Program-made: the position numbers and the translations under genes | Assembly: GCA_903861005.1 (NCBI GenBank) | Contig: CAIOSP010000033.1 | Location: 1-37,639, forward strand | Reading direction: 5' to 3' | From: an uncultured Pseudomonadota bacterium | GTDB taxonomy: Bacteria; Myxococcota_A; UBA796; GCA-2862545 | DNA length: 37,639 nt | The notes under the pieces: generated by a model | Database searches by the model: none | Told to the model about the DNA's origin: nothing | What the model saw: the letters and a program-made list of their open reading frames with translations, nothing else | Part shown: positions 31,397 through 37,639 of the stretch, one piece after another | Layout: every line of letters starts with the position of its first letter | How positions within the stretch are numbered: the stretch's first letter is position 1

Positions 31397-32554
31397 TCAC
31401 CGCGTCGGCGTCACCACGATCTGCAGCTTGACCACCACGGTCGCCGCGCCCGACGCCGGACAGTCAAACCGAATCTCGCGCACGGCGTCGGTCAGGCAGG
31501 TCTGGACGCTGGCCGCGAGTGCGCCGGGCCAGGGGTCGTTCGCGTGGATTAGGGTCGGTCGGCCGGTGACGTCCACACCCACCGACAGGCCTACGGTCGC
31601 GTCGATCGGCGTCTCCAGGCCGGCGAGGCAGGCGCTCGCGTGCGGCGTATGCACGCTCGACAGGGTCGCCGTGGGATCCGTCGTTCCGTGCACGAGCGGG
31701 ATCACGAACCGGGTCCACGCCTCGCGGACGTAGGGCGTGTGCAGCGAAAGGTCGAAGCGCGCGCGACGGTCTGCCCCGCCGCGGCCGAACGGCACGGTGG
31801 CGAGCGCCTCGCAGGAGCAGGCCAGCGCGGAGTCGGCGAGGTGGTGCGGGTAGGCGCCGTCGCAGCGCGTGATGTGCCCCTTGGCGTCGAACGCGAGCTG
31901 GACGGGCTCGCCCCAGTTGTCGCGGTCGGGCGGCGCTGTGGCCTCGCACGCGAACAGCGGCGCCACCCTCGCCTCGATCTGCGCCTCGGGGAAGGGTCGC
32001 TTCCAGTCGCCGCGCAGCTGCAGATCATCGAGCGTCACCGTCGGGACGGCCACGCCCGTGCCGCCGCCAAGTCCGCCGCCCATGGTCCCGATCGACGGCG
32101 GCTGGAGCACGAGCGCGCCCCGACCGAGGGCGGCCGCCCAGTCGGCGGGCGCGGTGTCGGCGATGAAGATCCCCTGGTAGCGGACCGGCACGTCGTCCAG
32201 ATTCGGGCCGAGCAGCTCGACCGTGAGGACGCAGGCGCCTGCCTCGCAGCGCGCGTCCACGTCCGCATCGACGGCGTCCGGCCAGCGGACCTCGGCCAGC
32301 GCGGCGGGCGGCGCTGGGGCGCAGGACAGGTCGGTCCCGGCCCGCCGACCCTCGCGCGCCTCGGCCCACACGGCGCGGACCTCGGCGATCGGGAGCACGT
32401 CGTACCCGTCCTTGCGGAGGACGTCGGCGATCGCCTCGGCGACCACGTCCTGCTCGTCCTCGAACCAAATCGGGCCGTCGAACACGAGGACGGGGCCCAC
32501 GCGCACGACGGGCGCGGGGGCGGCAAGCGCGGCGGCGAGGAGGAGCGGGAGCAT
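31397..32554 (-). CDS. Exported protein of unknown function, AgmX/TonB-C-like modules
   Basis: A 385-residue protein with a signal peptide (MLPLLLAAALAAPA). Residues ~20-70 contain a DVVAEAIADVLRKDGYDVLP helix-strand unit often seen in myxobacterial envelope proteins. Two C-terminal segments (CSCEALATVPFGRGG... and CLTDAVREIRFDCPASG...VKLQIVV) resemble the conserved end of AgmX/PglI-type or TonB-like proteins: a Cys, a short helix, F-P-type turn and a final strand. This resemblance is approximate. A Gly-rich region near 155-170 separates the halves. It is 53 bases downstream of tgt's end on the same strand. Confidence 0.72.
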   Translation of the reverse strand: MLPLLLAAALAAPAPVVRVGPVLVFDGPIWFEDEQDVVAEAIADVLRKDGYDVLPIAEVRAVWAEAREGRRAGTDLSCAPAPPAALAEVRWPDAVDADVDARCEAGACVLTVELLGPNLDDVPVRYQGIFIADTAPADWAAALGRGALVLQPPSIGTMGGGLGGGTGVAVPTVTLDDLQLRGDWKRPFPEAQIEARVAPLFACEATAPPDRDNWGEPVQLAFDAKGHITRCDGAYPHHLADSALACSCEALATVPFGRGGADRRARFDLSLHTPYVREAWTRFVIPLVHGTTDPTATLSSVHTPHASACLAGLETPIDATVGLSVGVDVTGRPTLIHANDPWPGALAASVQTCLTDAVREIRFDCPASGAATVVVKLQIVVTPTR

Positions 32555-32607
32555 GGGATCTCGGGGGCGTGGAGGCGTCGATAGCCCACCCGCGCGCCGA
32601 GGTCCGC

Positions 32608-33737
<1,130 letters not shown>

Positions 33738-33741
<4 letters not shown>

Positions 33742-34763
33742 GTGAGCAGCATCGCGTCGCCGTAGGAGAAGAACCGGTATCCGGACGCGACCGCGTGCCG
33801 GTAGGCGTCGAGCACCCGGTCCTGTCCCCCGAGCGCGCCGACCAGCATCAGCAGGCTGCTCTTGGGGAGGTGGAAGTTGGTCATCAGGCCGTCGATCACG
33901 CGGAAGTCGTAGGGCGGACGCACGAAAAGGCGGGTCACGCCCATGCCCGCGCGCACGACGCCGTCATCCCCCACCGCCGACTCCAGCACGCGCGTGGACG
34001 TGGTGCCGACCGCGATCACCCTCCCGCCGCGCGCCTGGGTGGCGGCGATCGCGTCGGCGGTGGCCTGGGGCACGCTCCACGGCTCGGGGTGGAGCAGGCC
34101 GCGCTCCAGATCCTCGGGGTGCAGCTTACGAAACGTCCCGATCCCGACGTGCAGGGTGACGGTCGCAAACCCCACGCCGCGCTCGGCCAGCCGCGCGAGC
34201 AGCTCTGGCGTGAAGTGCAGCCCCGCCGTGGGCGCCGCCGCCGACCCGACCGGCCCCGAGAACACCGTCTGGTAGCGGGTGCGGTCGCCCTCCTCCGACG
34301 CGCGGCCCAGGTACGGCGGCAGCGGCATCTCGCCGGAGCGCGCCATCAGCTCGGCCGCGGGCAGGTCCAGGCGCACGCGCCCCACGCCGTCGTCGTCGGG
34401 CCGGGCGACCAGCGTGGCGGTTCCGCCTCCGACCAGGCTCAGGACCTCGCCCACCGCCAGCCGACGCGCAGGACGCAGCAGGCACGGCACGTCGTCGCCG
34501 TCCGCAGACAGCAGGAAGATCTCGACCGCGCCGCCGGTGACGCGGTGCGCGCGCAGCCGGGCGGGCATCACGCGGGTGTCGTTGGCGACCAGCAGATCGC
34601 CCGCGCTGAGCAGGTCGGGCAGGTCGGACACATGACGGTCCGACCAGGGGCTCCCATCTAGGGGCAGCACGAGCAGCCGCGCCGAGTCCCGCGGCTCGAC
34701 CGCGTAGCGGGCGATGTGGGCGTCGGGGAGGTCGAAGTCCCACTCGGCGAAGGGGTCGTGCAT
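33738..34763 (-). CDS. queA: tRNA S-adenosylmethionine ribosyltransferase-isomerase QueA
   Basis: A 341-residue QueA, which transfers and isomerises the ribosyl moiety of SAM onto preQ1-tRNA to make epoxyqueuosine. Family motifs are all present: FDLPDAHIARY, RDSARLLVL, DLLVANDTRVMPARL, GSAAAPTAGLHFT, VTLHVGIGTF and MTNFHLPKSSLLMLVGAL. The length matches E. coli (356). The start is uncertain: 34763 (MHDPFAEWDF) is preferred, 34781 (MLRGAP) is possible, and neither has a clear ribosome-binding site. The stop overlaps the tgt start by four bases, so queA and tgt are translationally coupled. Confidence 0.95.
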
Positions 34764-34876
34764 CGGGGCGCCGCGTAGCATGGCGGGGCGGCGGTGTCCG
34801 ATCGCCGCCCGCGCGGAGGTTGCCGGGTCGGGCGCCGTCCAGAGCGCTCCCTCGGACGCAGCGGCTGCGAGCGTGG

Positions 34877-35311
34877 CTAGCGCAGGCGCGTCGGCAGGCG
34901 CGGCAGCGACGCCAAGTCGGTCGGGGACATCAGCTGCATCCCGTCCAGACGGACCGACAGGGCCTGCCCGTCGTACCGCCCGGACTGGTCCAGCCCAGGC
35001 ACCAGCGCGACGAAGCCGCCGACGGTGTGGCCGTAGGGCAACGCGGTGCGGGTGTCGACCCAGAACCGACCAAACCATCCACCCGAATCCGACCAGGCGA
35101 TCGCGGGGCCGACGACGGTGGTCGGCAGCTCTGGGCTGGGCGCAGACAACCCGCACACAGTCGGCACAGTCGCGACGCACAGGGAGCCGCCGTCGGCCAG
35201 CGTCATCGAATCGTACCCGGGCTCACAGCCGGCCTCGTCCGCTGCGGGCGGGTCGCCCGCCCAGGCTGCACCGCTCGCCGCCAACGCTCCGAACAGGAAG
35301 AACAGCTTCAT
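34877..35311 (-). CDS. Small secreted protein of unknown function
   Basis: A 144-residue protein with a clear signal peptide (MKLFFLFGALAASGAAWA). The mature part has four Cys, an acidic linker and a short beta-rich region ending in RLPTRLR; I do not recognise it. The ATG at 35311 has GGAGG four to five bases upstream. It precedes queA by 114 bases on the same strand but may have its own promoter. Confidence 0.75.
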   Translation of the reverse strand: MKLFFLFGALAASGAAWAGDPPAADEAGCEPGYDSMTLADGGSLCVATVPTVCGLSAPSPELPTTVVGPAIAWSDSGGWFGRFWVDTRTALPYGHTVGGFVALVPGLDQSGRYDGQALSVRLDGMQLMSPTDLASLPRLPTRLR

Positions 35312-35391
35312 CGGACCTCCAGAATCACAACGTACCGCAGGTGGGCACGGCGGCGCTGCGAGGTCGCTCACCGGATCGGGTGGTCGCCCCG

Positions 35392-35550
35392 CTAGCGAAA
35401 GGAGATCCCCCGCAGCGCCTCGGCCAGCGCCGCCTCCTTCAGGTGCCTCCGCCGCCACACCAAACGGAACGTGTCTCGCCCGATGGGGTGCTCCGGCAGC
35501 AGTCGGTGCCGCCGCCCCTCCGCCAGGTCCGCGTCCACGATGGCGCGGTC
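35392..35550 (-). pseudogene. LysR-type regulator C-terminal remnant
   Basis: 53 codons in frame to a TAG at 35392 resemble the C-terminal end of a LysR-type regulator's effector domain: IVDADLAEGRHRLLPEHP followed by FRLVWRRRHL. The DNA-binding N-terminus and most of the effector domain are missing. The homology ends near 35540-35550, exactly where the ferritin-like remnant begins on the other strand. No start codon or ribosome-binding site. Confidence 0.7.
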
Positions 35551-35552
35551 GG

Positions 35553-36033
35553 ATGATCCACGAGCACATGAACGCCCGGAGGTTCGAGGGCCTGGTGCCC
35601 CAGTTCATGCGCGCCGCCCTCCCCGGCGCGCCGCACGTCGAGGTGCCGTCGAGGATCGCCGACGAGTACCGGCACGCGCGCCAGTGCGCGGGCGCCGTCC
35701 TCCGGGCGGCATGGTCGCGACCATCCTCGCGGACGAGGTGCCGCACGCCCGCTTTGGCTGGAAGCTGCTGGGCATGCTCGCCCCGCGCCTGGACGCCGAC
35801 GCCCGAGCCCGCACCCGTCGCTACCTCGTCGACGCGCTCCGCCACCCGATCGCCTGGGAGGTGCCCAAGCTGCCGGTGAACCTGGGCCTGCGCGCCGAGC
35901 TGGCCAAGGCCGGCGTGCGGGACGGCGCTCAGGCGCGCGACCTGTTCTTCGCGACGATCGGCGAGGTGGTGGTGCCCAGCTGGAGGCCGTGGGCCTGGAC
36001 GGTCGCGCGGCGTGGGCCGCAGCGCAGGCCTGA
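35553..36033 (+). pseudogene. Ferritin-like domain protein, deleted and twice frameshifted
   Basis: A broken gene for a ferritin-like four-helix protein. Frame A (35553-~35705) gives MIHEHMNARRFEGLVPQF and ADEYRHARQC; frame B (35711-~35960) gives LADEVPHARFGWKLLGML and IGEVVVP; frame C, ending at TGA 36033, gives QLEAVGLDGRAAWAAA. The two ADE-x-x-HAR motifs are the di-iron helices 2 and 4; the segment between them is missing. One base is lost near 35967 between frames B and C. The 5' end is probably lost as well, since homology starts abruptly next to the LysR remnant. It cannot be functional as encoded, unless sequencing errors are involved. Confidence 0.75.
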
Positions 36034-36104
36034 ATCGCGTCGTTTGCTGTCGGCGGTTCTGTCCTGCCCCGCGCCTCGCGATACCGCGGCGGCACGGAGA
36101 CCCG

Positions 36105-36890
36105 ATGCACCACGTCCGCTCGCTGCTCGTCGCCCTCACGCTCGCTGGCCAGGCCTGCGCGGCCCACCACGTCACCGCGACCACCACCACGCCGACCGCG
36201 ACCGCGCCGATCGACGCCGCCGCGATCGTCGCCGCGACCGATCGAACCGACGCGGACCGCTCGTTGGACGCGGGTCGCCACCCCGCCGAGCTGCTCAGCT
36301 TTTTGGGCCTGCACCCCGGGGATCACGTGGCCGACCTGATGGCGGGCGGCGGCTACACCACCGAGCTGCTGGCGCGCGCCGTCGGCCCGACGGGCGTCGT
36401 GTACGGCCAGAACAACGCGTGGATTCTGGAGCGCTTTGCCGCGACGCCGTGGGCGGATCGCCTCGCCCGCCCGGTGAACGCGAACGTCGCGCGCCTGGAC
36501 CGCGAGCTCGAAGATCCGTTCGGCGACGTGCACGATCTGGACGTGGTCGTGATGAACCTGTTCTACCACGACACCGTCTGGCTAGGCGTCGACCGCCCCG
36601 CCATGAACGCCGCCGTGCTGCGCGCGCTCAAACCCGGCGGCGCCTACGTGATCATCGACCACGCGGCGCGGCTGGAGGCGGGCGTGAAGGACGCGCAGAC
36701 GCTGCACCGGATCGAGGAGGTGGGCGTGGTGCTCGAGGTCACGGCCGCGGGCTTCAAGCTCGACCAGACCGCCGACTTCCTGCGCAACCCCAGCGACACG
36801 CGCGACTGGAGCGCGTCGCCGAGCGCGGCCGGAGAGAAGCGCGGCACGAGCGATCGGTTCGTGCTGCGGTTCCGCAAGCCGCTCCACTAG
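36105..36890 (+). CDS. Exported SAM-dependent methyltransferase-like protein
   Basis: A 261-residue class I methyltransferase fold of the COG4798 type, whose members carry signal peptides. The N-terminus (MHHVRSLLVALTLAGQACA) is a signal sequence. The SAM motif is VADLMAGGGYTTELLARAVG, with MNLFYHDTVW and LRALKPGGAYVIIDHAAR as motifs IV and post-motif. The ATG at 36105 has GGAG six bases upstream; an earlier in-frame ATG (36012) overlaps the ferritin-like remnant and is disfavoured. Its stop overlaps the stop of the convergent hydrolase by four bases (CTAG). The methyl acceptor in the envelope is unknown, and SAM supply outside the cytoplasm is puzzling for the whole family. Confidence 0.87.
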   Translation: MHHVRSLLVALTLAGQACAAHHVTATTTTPTATAPIDAAAIVAATDRTDADRSLDAGRHPAELLSFLGLHPGDHVADLMAGGGYTTELLARAVGPTGVVYGQNNAWILERFAATPWADRLARPVNANVARLDRELEDPFGDVHDLDVVVMNLFYHDTVWLGVDRPAMNAAVLRALKPGGAYVIIDHAARLEAGVKDAQTLHRIEEVGVVLEVTAAGFKLDQTADFLRNPSDTRDWSASPSAAGEKRGTSDRFVLRFRKPLH

Positions 36891-37639
36891 AGCGCGGCGG
36901 CGTCCACCCGAACGCGCGCGTCGCCGCCGGACTTCAGCGCGTCGAGCGCGGCCGGGTCACCGCGCAGCGTCGCGTCGGCGAACGCGCCCATCCAGGCCGC
37001 GGTGAGCGCGTGCTGCTCGTCGGACGGCATCGTCGGGTCGCCCGCGCGCGCGGGCACCGGCTCACACGCCGTCCCGCCCCCGTAGGCGGCGAGCGTGTCG
37101 GCGAGCGGATCGCCGGGGCGCGTGGGCGTGACGTTCGGATCATCCGCCAACGGCGCGCTGGTGAAGCCCAGGTGCGTGCCGCCCACCAACATCGCCAACG
37201 TCTTGGGCTCGGTCGCGAGCGACCACGCCCGAACCACGTTGTTCTCGGCCGGGACGTACAGGTCGTCGGTCCCGCCGATCGCCAGCAGCGGGACAGGCCG
37301 CGTGCCAAAGAAGTCGTCGCCGAAGAAGCAGGCGTCGCCCGACAGGTCGATCGCGCCCGCCACCCGGTCGTCATGCGCGTCCGGCATGTACGCCGACAGC
37401 AGCGCGACCGTGCCGCCGGTGGAGTGACCGGCGACGACGAACCCGCGCGTCAGGTCGACGGCGTCGGCGGGCAGGATCGGCACGTCCCCTGCCTCCAGCC
37501 GATCGACCAGGAAGGACACGTCGCCGGGCTGCGCCTCGACGTGCCAGTCGGTCGGGCCACCCTCCGAGAACAGCGACGTGGACGGGAAGTCCGCCGCGAC
37601 CACGATCAGGCCGCGCCGCGCGAGCGCCTCGCCCACCCA
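36887..37639 (-). CDS. Alpha/beta hydrolase (5' partial)
   Basis: The C-terminal ~250 residues of an alpha/beta hydrolase; the frame is open to the window edge. The nucleophile elbow is GHSTGG, the probable acid is in GGTDDLYVP and the catalytic His in GGTHLGF, so the triad is complete. The arrangement resembles dienelactone hydrolase- or chlorophyllase/PAF-acetylhydrolase-like lipases of myxobacteria. A Cys pair in CFF and CEPV may form a disulfide, so the protein may be exported, but the N-terminus is out of view. Confidence 0.88.
   Translation of the reverse strand, partial: WVGEALARRGLIVVAADFPSTSLFSEGGPTDWHVEAQPGDVSFLVDRLEAGDVPILPADAVDLTRGFVVAGHSTGGTVALLSAYMPDAHDDRVAGAIDLSGDACFFGDDFFGTRPVPLLAIGGTDDLYVPAENNVVRAWSLATEPKTLAMLVGGTHLGFTSAPLADDPNVTPTRPGDPLADTLAAYGGGTACEPVPARAGDPTMPSDEQHALTAAWMGAFADATLRGDPAALDALKSGGDARVRVDAAAL

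Overview
The window is GC-rich DNA (about 70% GC by eye) from a bacterium that looks like a member of the Myxococcota (Deltaproteobacteria in the older sense). The signs are a thrombospondin type-3 repeat protein ending in a MYXO-CTERM-like sorting tail, a MopE-like cysteine/aspartate repeat lipoprotein, several lipoproteins whose lipobox cysteine is followed by an acidic Asp-Thr-Asp linker, many secreted proteins with no recognisable family, and strong G/C codon bias. The genus cannot be told from the sequence. The first ~240 bases are an exception: hand-counted GC is about 52%, and they encode a glycine-rich RRM protein that looks betaproteobacterial.

Layout. (1) 1-4 kb: partial RRM protein, DbpA-type RNA helicase and an ABC exporter. 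(2) 4-10.7 kb: a chalcone-isomerase-like exported protein, a ferredoxin/CDGSH iron-sulfur protein, a fatty acid desaturase, an M13 metallopeptidase, an RlmB/TrmH-type rRNA methyltransferase and a PIN-PhoH ATPase, the last four closely spaced on the minus strand. (3) 11.1-15.05 kb: yajC-secD-secF, the accessory part of the Sec translocon. (4) 15.2-23.9 kb: a surface-protein region with a MopE-like lipoprotein, a TSP3/MYXO-CTERM protein, an FG-GAP propeller lipoprotein overlapping a PKHD-type hydroxylase, a frameshifted YqhD-type reductase, two minus-strand proteins of unknown function, a small acidic lipoprotein and a lipoprotein GDPD phosphodiesterase. (5) 24-31.3 kb: an MFS transporter, a site-2-protease-like M50 peptidase with a repeat tail, an internally deleted MtfA-like protein, a glycine-zipper protein, a P-II-like protein with a membrane partner, a methyltransferase, a nitroreductase and two lipoproteins. 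(6) 31.4-37.6 kb: a secreted protein, tgt and queA (queuosine tRNA modification), a small secreted protein, a decayed LysR/ferritin-like junction, an exported methyltransferase and a partial alpha/beta hydrolase.

How the genes relate. queA-tgt and yajC-secD-secF, one operon in E. coli and many other bacteria, lie here on the same strand in the same order but are separated by about 17.5 kb of mostly envelope-protein genes. Much of the window serves the envelope: protein export (SecDF-YajC), surface and lipoproteins that use it, envelope peptidases (M13, M50), lipid modification (desaturase) and phosphodiester hydrolysis (GDPD). The second theme is RNA maintenance (DbpA, RlmB-type, PhoH, QueA/Tgt).

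Most worth a second look: a Tgt that lacks all three zinc-binding cysteines but keeps its catalytic aspartates; an MtfA-like protein from which the catalytic HExxH core has been cleanly removed, next to a site-2-protease-like enzyme with a seven-residue repeat tail; a P-II-like/membrane-protein pair; an FG-GAP lipoprotein overlapping an Fe(II)/2-oxoglutarate hydroxylase; the split queA-tgt / yajC-secDF operon; and the decayed LysR/ferritin-like junction. No CRISPR array, tRNA, rRNA, insertion sequence or prophage gene was seen.
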